From: Chitinophaga pinensis
GTDB taxonomy: Bacteria > Bacteroidota > Bacteroidia > Chitinophagales > Chitinophagaceae
Reading direction: 5' to 3'
Assembly (NCBI GenBank): GCA_945876095.1
Contig: CAMCMP010000025.1
Location: 1-43,785, forward strand
DNA: 43,785 nt
The notes below the pieces were generated by a model, which was given only the letters and a program-made list of their open reading frames with translations, searched no databases and had not been told where the DNA came from. A program made the position numbers and the translations under genes. Shown here piece by piece: positions 1 to 7,766 of the stretch (the first letter of the stretch is position 1; each line of letters begins with the position of its first letter).

Positions 1-204
1 TGGGTGCTAGTCTATCGACTAAGCAGCCATGGCATACTGAGTATTGCCATTTGAAGTTTTGAATATTCAGATTAAAGTGCTAATTATCCAACGCACTACA
101 TGCTTACACTTACAAAGATCTATGCTGTCAAAACCGGTCAGCCCCGTAACCAATGATTCTATAAATTAAATCAGTAGTTATGCAAATTTACGTAAACTAT
201 TTAG

Positions 205-237
205 TTTGGCTTTTAAAACTCTTCTGCTATACATTTG
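205..237 (+). promoter_or_regulatory. Promoter for the MutS-like gene
   Basis: TTTG at 205-208 and TACATTTG at 230-237 are separated by 21 bp, matching the Bacteroidota housekeeping sigma pattern (TTTG, about 19-21 bp, TAnnTTTG). The ATG at 266 lies 28 bp downstream. Bases 1-204 hold nothing I recognise; they may include the end of an upstream gene. Confidence 0.6.
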
Positions 238-265
238 TAGCACCTAATTTTAACAAAAGCTATTT

Positions 266-2053
266 ATGCTACCCGAACAATACTACTTGAATAGAAAAGA
301 ACTGTTATCAGCTAATCTTCAATCATTGCTCCGAAAAAAAAATCAATTCGGTTGGGCCAGATTCATTGTGATGCTCGGCATTTTTATTTCAGGGTATTTT
401 TTATTTCACATTGGATTGATATTTATTGTGGCTGTCATTTTGCTAAGTATCATTTTTGTAAGATTAATATATGCAGATACCGATAATAAAAAAACAATTT
501 CCCACACCCAACAATTAATACAAATCAATATTGATGAGCTCACTGCTTTATCAGGGAACAGCGCTCATTTTGAGGACGGTACCATTCACCGACCACACGC
601 TCACGACTATGCAAATGATTTAGATATTTTCGGTAAGGCTTCCCTTTTTCAATACATCAATAGAACCGCTTCTGAAATGGGTAGTCTAGCCCTTTCAGGC
701 TGGCTATTAGCTCCGGTAAAAGAAATAGTTATTTTACAGCGTCAGCAAGCCATTCAAGAATTATCTTCCAAAACACCTTGGAGGCAAGAACTTCAGGCGC
801 TTGGAAAAGAAAAAAAAATTTATCTCTCTACAAAAAAACGCTTACAGGAATGGATAGACGAAAAAAGTATTTTCATCCAGCAATCCTTTTGGCTACTTCT
901 TCAAATACTGATTCCTCTATTAATGGTGTCGGCTGTTGTGCTAAATTATTTTGATGTTATATCTAATCCAATTCGAAATTATTTTTTATTGGCTTCCGCT
1001 ATTCTTGCCTACTTCATCAGCAAAAAAGCAATCCCTCTTCACCATCAGCTCTCAAAAATGTCTGCTGAATTATCTGTACTGGCCGATAGCATTCAATTAG
1101 TAGAAAACACTGATTTCCAATCCGAATTATTACAAAAATTAAAGCATTCTTACTCTATACAAAAAGGGAAAGCATCTGAAGAATTAAAACAACTCGAAAA
1201 GATTTTGGCAAGAATGGACTATCGCCTCAATCCTGTCATATTCATTCCCCTAGCCATCCTTGTTCAGTGGGATTTACAACAAGTAATCGCATTGGAAAAA
1301 TGGAAAAAAAGAAACCAACAAAATATTGCAGCATGGTTTGATACATTGGGTGAATTAGAAGCCATTAGTAGTTTGTCTAACCTGCATTTCAATCATCCAG
1401 AATGGTGTTTTCCTGAACTGAAAAAAGAATATTTTTCTATCACTGGAATTGAAATAGGACATCCACTTATTAATAAAAGTAAAAGGGTAAATAACTCGAT
1501 TACCATCAATCAATCAGGTAAACTGATGCTAATAACTGGAAGCAATATGGCAGGTAAAAGTACTTATTTAAGAAGCGTAGGAATCAATGTGGTGTTAGCA
1601 ATGGCGGGGTCAGTAGTTTGTGCAAAGAGTCTGTCCTTATCCCCTGTTCAACTAATCACGAGCATGCGCATTGCTGATAATTTAGAAGAAAACACTTCTA
1701 CCTTTTATGCTGAATTAAAAAAATTAAAAACAGTCATTGAAAAAGTGAATGCACAAGAGCCGATATTTATTTTGTTAGACGAAATTTTAAGAGGTACTAA
1801 TTCGCTAGACCGTCATACTGGATCAGTGGCATTGACTAAACAATTGATTAAACAAAAAGCTGCTGCAATCATTGCCACCCATGATGTAGAGCTAGCAAAA
1901 ATTGAAAACGAATTTCCAGACAACATTCTGAATTATCATTTTGATGCGCAGGTAAATAAGGAAGAACTGTATTTTGACTATTTGCTTAAAACAGGTATCT
2001 GTCATTCAATCAATGCCTCCATTTTGATGAAAAAAATAGGGATAGAATTGTAA
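266..2053 (+). CDS. Membrane-anchored MutS-family ATPase
   Basis: 595 aa protein with the C-terminal MutS ATPase domain. Walker A is GSNMAGKST (about residues 425-433), Walker B is FILLDEIL (about 502-509), followed by RGTNSLDRHTG and the THDV switch histidine. The N-terminal mismatch-binding domain of true MutS is missing. Instead there are hydrophobic hairpins at about residues 31-70 and 207-252, so the protein is probably bound to the inner membrane. The middle resembles the MutS lever/core region. It lacks the Smr domain of MutS2. Known: such MutS-domain-V membrane proteins are common in Bacteroidota but uncharacterised. Inference: an ATP-driven clamp-like protein at the membrane, not a standard mismatch-repair enzyme. 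It is a single gene with its own promoter. Confidence 0.8.
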   Translation: MLPEQYYLNRKELLSANLQSLLRKKNQFGWARFIVMLGIFISGYFLFHIGLIFIVAVILLSIIFVRLIYADTDNKKTISHTQQLIQINIDELTALSGNSAHFEDGTIHRPHAHDYANDLDIFGKASLFQYINRTASEMGSLALSGWLLAPVKEIVILQRQQAIQELSSKTPWRQELQALGKEKKIYLSTKKRLQEWIDEKSIFIQQSFWLLLQILIPLLMVSAVVLNYFDVISNPIRNYFLLASAILAYFISKKAIPLHHQLSKMSAELSVLADSIQLVENTDFQSELLQKLKHSYSIQKGKASEELKQLEKILARMDYRLNPVIFIPLAILVQWDLQQVIALEKWKKRNQQNIAAWFDTLGELEAISSLSNLHFNHPEWCFPELKKEYFSITGIEIGHPLINKSKRVNNSITINQSGKLMLITGSNMAGKSTYLRSVGINVVLAMAGSVVCAKSLSLSPVQLITSMRIADNLEENTSTFYAELKKLKTVIEKVNAQEPIFILLDEILRGTNSLDRHTGSVALTKQLIKQKAAAIIATHDVELAKIENEFPDNILNYHFDAQVNKEELYFDYLLKTGICHSINASILMKKIGIEL

Positions 2054-2154
2054 GTTAATTTGAACTTTCTTTTATCAATAGCTACCAATCATTGGTCTGT
2101 GAATTTTATATACCTAAATAATAATGGTATTATCAACGTCCCTACAAAATTAAT

Positions 2155-2412
2155 TTAATCATAGTGATACCGGCATTGTAAAATATGAAGCCGCCGCTCG
2201 TTAATCTTATAAATCAATCGGTGTTCCTGTGTTATTCTTCTACTCCAACAAACTGCATAATTACCTTTCAATGGCTCAGGCTTCCCGATACCCTTAAAAG
2301 GTGAGCGCAAACAGTCTTTAATTAATTCATTCACTCTTTCAAGGATTTTTTTATCTTGCTTTTGCCAATAACAATAATCTTCCCAGGCATTGGTTTGCCA
2401 AACTAATTCCAT
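2155..2412 (-). CDS. yoeB: YoeB/Txe-family toxin (mRNA endoribonuclease)
   Basis: 85 aa, the usual length for YoeB. It starts MELVWQTNAWEDYCYWQKQDKK, contains the family block PFKGIGKPEPLKGNYAVCWSRRIT and QEHRLIYKI, and ends CRYHYD, where the His-Tyr pair belongs to the RNase active site of YoeB. In the family this toxin cuts mRNA in the ribosomal A site at or after start codons and is held inactive by its antitoxin. It lies 5 bp downstream of the antitoxin gene on the same strand, the standard antitoxin-first order. Identification is by motif and context; activity is not shown. Confidence 0.9.
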   Translation of the reverse strand: MELVWQTNAWEDYCYWQKQDKKILERVNELIKDCLRSPFKGIGKPEPLKGNYAVCWSRRITQEHRLIYKINERRLHILQCRYHYD

Positions 2413-2417
2413 TTTGC

Positions 2418-2669
2418 TTACTCAATTAATGAATGAATTTCGAACTGCCCCTTATCCATATCTTCAATCGCTTTATCTAGTCGATTTCGATTGCTTACTG
2501 ATTTAACAATATGTAATGTTTCTTGAATAGCATTGTACTCCTCTAAGGCCATTACCACCACATTTTTCCCTTTATTTCTCGAAACCACCACTATTTCAGC
2601 GTCATCATTCACTTTATTCAAACTCTTGGTAAGGTTTTTTCTGAATTCGGTATAATTTACAACTTCCAT
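2418..2669 (-). CDS. yefM: YefM/Phd-family antitoxin
   Basis: 83 aa. The N-terminal half (MEVVNYTEFRKNL, then DDAEIVVVSRNKGKNVVVMALEEYNAI) is the Phd/YefM DNA-binding fold. The C-terminal half is charged and likely becomes ordered on binding the toxin. In the family it neutralises YoeB and represses its own operon. The promoter region carries a matching operator-like site at 2684-2699, and the toxin gene follows after 5 bp. Confidence 0.9.
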   Translation of the reverse strand: MEVVNYTEFRKNLTKSLNKVNDDAEIVVVSRNKGKNVVVMALEEYNAIQETLHIVKSVSNRNRLDKAIEDMDKGQFEIHSLIE

Positions 2670-2679
2670 AAAATCTCAT

Positions 2680-2701
2680 TTAAGTACCAATTTAAGTACT
2701 T
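2680..2701 (-). promoter_or_regulatory. Candidate YefM operator (two GTAC cores)
   Basis: Two TTAAGTAC half-sites place GTAC at 2684-2687 and 2696-2699, exactly 12 bp centre to centre, 15-30 bp upstream of the antitoxin start. Known: the E. coli yefM-yoeB operator has two palindromes with TGTACA cores 12 bp apart. The match in spacing and core suggests the same autoregulation. No clear −7 box was found, so the promoter itself is not placed. Confidence 0.55.
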
Positions 2702-2853
2702 TTTTTAAAAAAGCAATTATTAATTTTATCAAAATAAACAATTCGCTACCCAAGTCCAACATAAAATTAATCAGCTTCTCTATGCTCTTCTGCTAAAAAC
2801 TTCCTAAAGTCAATAAAATAGCGGTTTTAAGCATTTTTGACATTGAAAATTCT

Positions 2854-2861
2854 TACCTTTG
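2854..2861 (+). promoter_or_regulatory. rpsA promoter −7 box
   Basis: TACCTTTG at 2854-2861 followed by CACTCCCG. The 15 bases 2853-2867 are identical to the rpsJ promoter in the opposite strand at 19725-19739. The expected start is near 2866, giving a leader of about 26 nt with a small TCCCG/CGGGA stem. A −33 TTTG at ideal spacing is not evident. Confidence 0.7.
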
Positions 2862-2891
2862 CACTCCCGTTAAAAAACCGGGATTTATATT

Positions 2892-4844
2892 ATGTCATTT
2901 AACAATTTTAAACAACTAAACGCAGATGCACAGGAAGGGTCAGCTACCAACGAAGGTGCTGAAACTGCTGCGGTAACAAATGTGCCTGTAGAAGCGCCAG
3001 TCGCTGAAAAAGCTCCTTACATTGCAAGAGTGGTAACTGCTCACGACGACTTTGATTGGAGTGTTGACAAACGCAACGTTTCAAGTTACAACAAAGAAGA
3101 AAAAGCCAAGTATGACACTGTGTATGACAACACGTTCAAGCAGATCAACGATGGTGAAATGATTCAAGCTACTATTGAGGCAATCACTAAAACAGATGCT
3201 GTTGTAAACATCGGTTTTAAAAGTGACGGTCTGATTTCTTTGAATGAATTCAGAGATATCCCTGGCGGATTAAAAGTAGGTGACGTTATTGAAGTAATGG
3301 TGGTAGAAAAAGAAGACAGAGACGGTAACCTTAATCTCAGTCGCAAACAAGCTCGTACTAGCAGAGCTTGGGAAAGAATTATGGAATTGCACAAAACTGG
3401 CGAAATCGTTACTGGTATTGTTACAAGCAAAACCAAAGGTGGTCTTATCGTGGATGTATTTGGTATGGAAACATTCTTACCAGGTAGCCAAATCGACGTT
3501 AAACCAGTTACAGATTACGATCAGTTTGTAGGTAAAACAATGGAATTCAAAGTGGTTAAAATTAATGAGACCATTAAGAATGCAGTTGTATCTCATAAAG
3601 CCCTTATTGAAAGTGATATCGAAGCACAACGTGCAGAGATCATTGGTAAATTGGAAAAAGGACAAGTATTGGAAGGAACCATCAAAAACATTACCGACTT
3701 CGGTGCGTTTCTTGATTTGGGCGGCCTAGACGGCTTGTTATACATTACTGATATTTCATGGGGTCGTATCAACCATCCAACAGAAGTGTTGAAGATGGAT
3801 CAGAAATTAAATGTAGTTGTTTTAGATTTTGATGATGATAAAAAACGTATCAGTCTTGGTCTTAAACAATTAACTCCTCATCCTTGGGATACCTTAAGCG
3901 AAACCATCAAAGAAGGTGAAGTAGTGAAAGGTAAAGTAGTAAACATTGAAGACTACGGCGCTTTCCTAGAAATTATGCCTGGTGTAGAAGGTTTGGTGCA
4001 TGTAAGCGAAATTACTTGGGCCAACACTCCTATCAACGCAAAAGAATTCTTCAAATTAAATGATGAGTACGAAGCCAAAATTGTAACCTTAGATAAAGAC
4101 ACTCGCAAGATGAGTCTTTCTATCAAGCAAATGGCAAATGACCCATGGAGTGAAATTGATGTGAAATTTCCTGAAAGTAGCAAACATGCTGGTACTGTTA
4201 AAAACATTACTCCTTATGGCGTATTTGTTGAATTAGCAACTGGTATTGGTGGAATGATTCATATCAGCGATTTAAGTTGGTTGAAGCGCTTCAATAACCC
4301 TAACGAATACACTAAAGTAGGCGAGTCAATTGATGTTATCATTATGAACATTGATAAAGAAGGACGCAAACTTCAGTTAGGACATAAACAAATTGAAGAA
4401 GATCCATGGAATTCTCTAGAGGCTAGTTTCCCTGTAGGAAGTATTCATGAAGGAACTGTTACCAAAAAAGATGACAAAGGTGCAGTGATTCAATTACCTT
4501 ATGGATTAGAAGGATTTGCCCCTAACCGTCACCTTGCAAAAGAAGATGGTAAGAGTATTGGTGCTGACGAAATCGCTAAGTTTATGGTAATAGAATTTGA
4601 CCGCAATGATAAGCGCATCGTACTTAGCCATACTCGTTTATGGGAGCAAGTAATCGAAGAAGAAAAACAAGCGGTGATTAAAGAAAAGAAAGTAGAAGCT
4701 GACGTTACCAAAAAGGCTGTTAAAAATCTACAGAGCAAAGTAGAAAAATCAACCTTAGGTGACCTAGGTGTTTTAGCTGGTTTGAAAGCGAAAATGGATA
4801 ATGCGGGTTCTGATAAAGCAGACGAAGCGGAACCAACTGCTTAA
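2892..4844 (+). CDS. rpsA: 30S ribosomal protein S1
   Basis: 650 aa with six S1 (OB-fold) RNA-binding repeats starting near residues 86, 169, 256, 341, 430 and 515. Repeats 3-5 carry the clear pattern FGAFLDL / YGAFLEI / YGVFVEL followed by GLLYITDISW-type endings. The first 80 residues are an acidic, Ala-rich extension and the last 60 a Lys/Glu-rich tail. S1 binds single-stranded mRNA on the small subunit and recruits it for initiation; in Bacteroidota it acts without much Shine-Dalgarno help. It is monocistronic here, with its own promoter and a strong terminator at 4870-4900. Confidence 0.97.
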   Translation: MSFNNFKQLNADAQEGSATNEGAETAAVTNVPVEAPVAEKAPYIARVVTAHDDFDWSVDKRNVSSYNKEEKAKYDTVYDNTFKQINDGEMIQATIEAITKTDAVVNIGFKSDGLISLNEFRDIPGGLKVGDVIEVMVVEKEDRDGNLNLSRKQARTSRAWERIMELHKTGEIVTGIVTSKTKGGLIVDVFGMETFLPGSQIDVKPVTDYDQFVGKTMEFKVVKINETIKNAVVSHKALIESDIEAQRAEIIGKLEKGQVLEGTIKNITDFGAFLDLGGLDGLLYITDISWGRINHPTEVLKMDQKLNVVVLDFDDDKKRISLGLKQLTPHPWDTLSETIKEGEVVKGKVVNIEDYGAFLEIMPGVEGLVHVSEITWANTPINAKEFFKLNDEYEAKIVTLDKDTRKMSLSIKQMANDPWSEIDVKFPESSKHAGTVKNITPYGVFVELATGIGGMIHISDLSWLKRFNNPNEYTKVGESIDVIIMNIDKEGRKLQLGHKQIEEDPWNSLEASFPVGSIHEGTVTKKDDKGAVIQLPYGLEGFAPNRHLAKEDGKSIGADEIAKFMVIEFDRNDKRIVLSHTRLWEQVIEEEKQAVIKEKKVEADVTKKAVKNLQSKVEKSTLGDLGVLAGLKAKMDNAGSDKADEAEPTA

Positions 4845-4869
4845 TCATCTTTCACAGTAATTGAATACA

Positions 4870-4900
4870 ATCCCATTGCGAAAGCAGTGGGATTTTTTTT
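4870..4900 (+). terminator. rpsA rho-independent terminator
   Basis: ATCCCATTGC, GAAA tetraloop, GCAGTGGGAT: a 10-bp stem with one G-T pair, followed by a run of eight T. It lies 25 bp after the rpsA stop. Confidence 0.9.
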
Positions 4901-4964
4901 ACCCTTCAAATTAGTTCTCATTAACAGTTTATCTAAAACGTAAGGGTGAGTGGTCTGATTGAAT

Positions 4965-4972
4965 TACCTTTG
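4965..4972 (+). promoter_or_regulatory. Promoter −7 box implying a leaderless mRNA
   Basis: TACCTTTG ends only 4 bp before the ATG at 4977. In Bacteroidota the start of transcription lies a few bases after this box, so the message would begin at or next to the A of ATG. Confidence 0.6.
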
Positions 4973-4976
4973 CAAC

Positions 4977-5444
4977 ATGGACAATTTTCAGAAATATTCC
5001 CGTTTGATGTTATTAATCGTAGGAAGCTTTATTGGATTTATTCTTTTGATTGCTCTATTCTTTTTTGTATTCAGACTGTTCTCCTTTACCGTTTTTTATA
5101 TTCCGGGATTCGACCTGTTTTTTCAATATGTAATTACTGCAATTCCCTATTTACTTTTTTTTGCAGCCTACTATTATTTATACAATAAAATTAAATTGAG
5201 CAAAAGCAAAGTATCAAGAATAATCGCTAGAATACTATTGATAATGGGTTGTACCACCGGGCTCGTCACTTTATTTTTATCGACCGCTATTTTTGTACAT
5301 ATAAAAAGTGATGCGCTAAGGGTTTTTGAAGACAATGGACATTATGCACTCATCGCACAAATAATTATTATTTTTTTAACCGCTGCAACACTTGCTAGTG
5401 GAGATGAGAAAGAAAAAGATTGGAAAGAACGTGTCAATGAATAA
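4977..5444 (+). CDS. Small integral membrane protein, unknown function
   Basis: 155 aa from the ATG at 4977. I prefer this start because an in-frame TTG at 4959 would place the first six codons across the promoter −7 box. About four hydrophobic segments span residues 12-36, 43-63, 79-102 and 122-138, with Lys-rich loops and a charged tail ending EKDWKERVNE. I recognise no family and no catalytic motif. It lies between the rpsA terminator and the convergent flavoprotein gene, with 67 bp to the latter's end, so it appears to be a stand-alone gene. Confidence 0.65.
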   Translation: MDNFQKYSRLMLLIVGSFIGFILLIALFFFVFRLFSFTVFYIPGFDLFFQYVITAIPYLLFFAAYYYLYNKIKLSKSKVSRIIARILLIMGCTTGLVTLFLSTAIFVHIKSDALRVFEDNGHYALIAQIIIIFLTAATLASGDEKEKDWKERVNE

Positions 5445-5511
5445 AAAAATCAATAGATTATTTTTTGAGAATTTATATCTAACCTATTAAATTATCAGTG
5501 TCAATTTGAAA

Positions 5512-6741
5512 TTATAAATTTACTCCGATTGCCTTAGCAGCAATCCATCCGGTAGTCCATGCATTTTGAAAATTGAAACCTCCTGTTACCCCATCTATAT
5601 TTAATACCTCACCAGCAAAAAATAAATCGGGTAAAATTTTACTTTGCATACTTGAATGATCTACCTCATCCAATAAAATTCCTCCAGAGGTAACAAACTC
5701 TTCTTTAAAAGTTGTTTTGCCATTTACACTAAACTCTTGTGCGCAAATATGTTTGATGAGTTTGTTTTGCTCCTTAGCTGGAAGGTCGGCCCAACGAATA
5801 TTTTCGTCTACGCCCGACTGTTGTAATAGGTAATCCCACAAACGTTGAGGCAATAAAAATGGATTTCGATTGCTGATTTTTTGTGCGGCTATATCAAATC
5901 GAACTTGCTGAAATTTATCCTTCAACGTTTGCTCGTTATAGGCAGGTAGCCAATTAACGACAATACCAAATTGCCAATTTTTAACCGCCAATTCTCTGGC
6001 TCCCCAAGAAGATAATTTTAAAATTGCAGGACCACTCATTCCCCAATGCGTAATTAACAACGGCCCTTCCTCTACCAACTTACTACCCACTAGCTTTACC
6101 TGAACCCTCTCTACAGTAATTCCCATGAGAGCTGTAATTGGATTACCTGGCATATTAAAAGTGAACAATGAAGGAACTGGAGACTCAATGGTATGGCCTA
6201 TTTTTTGCAGCCAATCAAACTGCGAAGACTTAGGGTATCCTCCACTAGCAATGCATAAAAAATCAGTTTCAAAAACCGAACTATTAGAAAATAAAAGATC
6301 GAAGCCTCTGTCTTGTTTTGTAATCTCCTTCACTTCCCTATTCATCAATATAGTAACTCCATATCGATTTGCTTCCTGCATCAAACAGTCTATAATAGTT
6401 TGAGAACTATTAGATAAAGGAAACATTCTGCCATCAGATTCTGTTTTTATCTCCACTCCCCTATCTTTAAACCAAGCAATGGTATCGGTGGTAAAAAAAT
6501 GATGGAAAGCTTTTTTTAAAAAGCTAGCTCCTCGAGGGTATTTTTTTATCATCTCTGCAATACTAAAACAAGCATGGGTGATATTACAACCACCGCCACC
6601 ACTAACACGAACCTTACTTAATAAATGACTGGATTTTTCTACAATCACCACTTCTAAAGATGGATATAATCTTGCAGCATTAACTGCGCAGAAAAAACCT
6701 GCTGCTCCACCACCAATAACTACTAAACGTTTTTTTAACAT
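5512..6741 (-). CDS. HI0933/YhiN-family FAD-dependent oxidoreductase
   Basis: 409 aa. The FAD-binding dinucleotide motif GGGAAGFFCA is at residues 9-18, the family signature SGGGGCNITHA near residue 50, CIASGGYPKSSQ near 190, and the C-terminal FAGEVLNIDGVTGGFNFQNA near 375. This is the YhiN/BaiN-like flavoprotein family, whose members are mostly of unknown substrate; one clostridial member has been linked to bile-acid reduction, which should not be assumed here. It follows map on the same strand after 107 bp. No terminator is obvious in that spacer, so cotranscription with map is possible. Confidence 0.88.
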   Translation of the reverse strand: MLKKRLVVIGGGAAGFFCAVNAARLYPSLEVVIVEKSSHLLSKVRVSGGGGCNITHACFSIAEMIKKYPRGASFLKKAFHHFFTTDTIAWFKDRGVEIKTESDGRMFPLSNSSQTIIDCLMQEANRYGVTILMNREVKEITKQDRGFDLLFSNSSVFETDFLCIASGGYPKSSQFDWLQKIGHTIESPVPSLFTFNMPGNPITALMGITVERVQVKLVGSKLVEEGPLLITHWGMSGPAILKLSSWGARELAVKNWQFGIVVNWLPAYNEQTLKDKFQQVRFDIAAQKISNRNPFLLPQRLWDYLLQQSGVDENIRWADLPAKEQNKLIKHICAQEFSVNGKTTFKEEFVTSGGILLDEVDHSSMQSKILPDLFFAGEVLNIDGVTGGFNFQNAWTTGWIAAKAIGVNL

Positions 6742-6848
6742 GAGTATCTTACTGTATAAAGTAGAATTGATAAAGTATGAAGAGAGAAAAATGTAGACTA
6801 TAAAAACAGAATTCCCAGTTTAAAAAACCAACCGAGACCATAATTAAA

Positions 6849-7649
6849 TTAATAATCAGAGAATAAATATGGATTCTCTTTTTCAGCAATCTCAATCTCA
6901 ACAAAAGATGATAGAACATCGGCCTTACCTCTTTGAACACAAATGGTATGTTCATAATGAGCAGAAGGTTGCGCATCTTCTGTTCGGATAGTCCAACCAT
7001 CCTTGTCATGAAAAATATTTTTCGTACCTAAATTAATCATAGGTTCAATCGCAATCACCATTCCCTCTTTCAACTTAGCACCTGTTCCTCTTTTTCCATA
7101 ATTAGGCACCTGAGGTTCCTCGTGAAGATGTCTTCCAATTCCATGACCAACCAACTCTCTCACTACTCCATAACCATTTTCCTTTTCTGTAGCAAATTGA
7201 ACTGCAAAAGAAATGTCACCTACCCGATTTCCATGCATAGCTTTTTCAATGCCTTTTAATAGAGAAGATTTAGTAACGCTGAGTAATAGTTTAACCTCTG
7301 GTGTTATTTCATTTAGAGCAAAAGTATAAGCACTATCACCATGGAAATTATTTTTATACACTCCAATATCAACAGAAACAATATCTCCTTCCTTTAAAAT
7401 ATCCTTTGTAGGAAAGCCATGTACCACCGCATCATTTACTGAAATACAACATGCAAATGGGAAATCTTGATACCCTTTAAAAGAAGGCGTTGCTCCATGA
7501 TCGCGAATAAATTGTTCGGCAATTTTATCTAACTCCAAAGTGGAAATTCCAGGACGAATTATTTTGGCAACTTCAGCTAAAGTTTTACTTACCAATAAAC
7601 TACTTTCCCTCATTAATTCTATCTCGGCCTTCGACTTGTAGTGGATCAT
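6849..7649 (-). CDS. map: Type I methionine aminopeptidase
   Basis: 266 aa. It removes the initiator Met from new proteins. The metal ligands are visible: two Asp in SVDIGVYKNNFHGDSAYTF, the His of VGHGIGRHLHEEPQ, Glu in VIAIEPMI, and Glu in WTIRTEDAQPSAHYEHT. The substrate-site His lies in DAVVHGFP. It lies downstream of secY as in many bacteria, but a terminator separates the two and it has its own −7 box TAAATTTG at 7657-7664, 7 bp before the ATG. The usual next genes (infA, rpmJ, rpsM) are absent. Confidence 0.97.
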   Translation of the reverse strand: MIHYKSKAEIELMRESSLLVSKTLAEVAKIIRPGISTLELDKIAEQFIRDHGATPSFKGYQDFPFACCISVNDAVVHGFPTKDILKEGDIVSVDIGVYKNNFHGDSAYTFALNEITPEVKLLLSVTKSSLLKGIEKAMHGNRVGDISFAVQFATEKENGYGVVRELVGHGIGRHLHEEPQVPNYGKRGTGAKLKEGMVIAIEPMINLGTKNIFHDKDGWTIRTEDAQPSAHYEHTICVQRGKADVLSSFVEIEIAEKENPYLFSDY

Positions 7650-7656
7650 AATAAAA

Positions 7657-7664
7657 CAAATTTA
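7657..7664 (-). promoter_or_regulatory. Candidate map promoter −7 box
   Basis: TAAATTTG on the minus strand, directly after the secY terminator and 7 bp before the map ATG. No good −33 TTTG is seen; the upstream spacing falls inside the terminator hairpin. The transcript would have almost no leader. Confidence 0.45.
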
Positions 7665-7670
7665 AAAATA

Positions 7671-7695
7671 AACCCCGACTTTTTACGTCGGGGTT
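7671..7695 (-). terminator. secY terminator
   Basis: AACCCCGAC, 7-nt loop, GTCGGGGTT: a perfect 9-bp stem, followed on the minus strand by TATTTTTAAATTT. It lies about 70 bp after the secY stop and ends the S10-spc transcript. The mirror side is A-rich and may also work for the plus strand. Confidence 0.85.
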
Positions 7696-7766
7696 AAAAA
7701 ATATTTATGCTAAAATTGATTTTTAAAAGAAATTGATTATTCAATCAAAACTAAAAAGCAAAGTAA

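Noticed and set aside
2155..2669. Defence island around the toxin-antitoxin pair
   Set aside because: Neighbours are a MutS-like gene and rpsA; no restriction, nuclease or other defence genes are present.
4946..5188. Alternative 80 aa frame overlapping the small membrane protein
   Set aside because: It overlaps the better hydrophobic frame from 4977, begins before the promoter box and ends abruptly.
6749..7009. Minus-strand 86 aa ORF overlapping the end of map
   Set aside because: Shadow frame over the conserved map coding region, with no recognisable domain.
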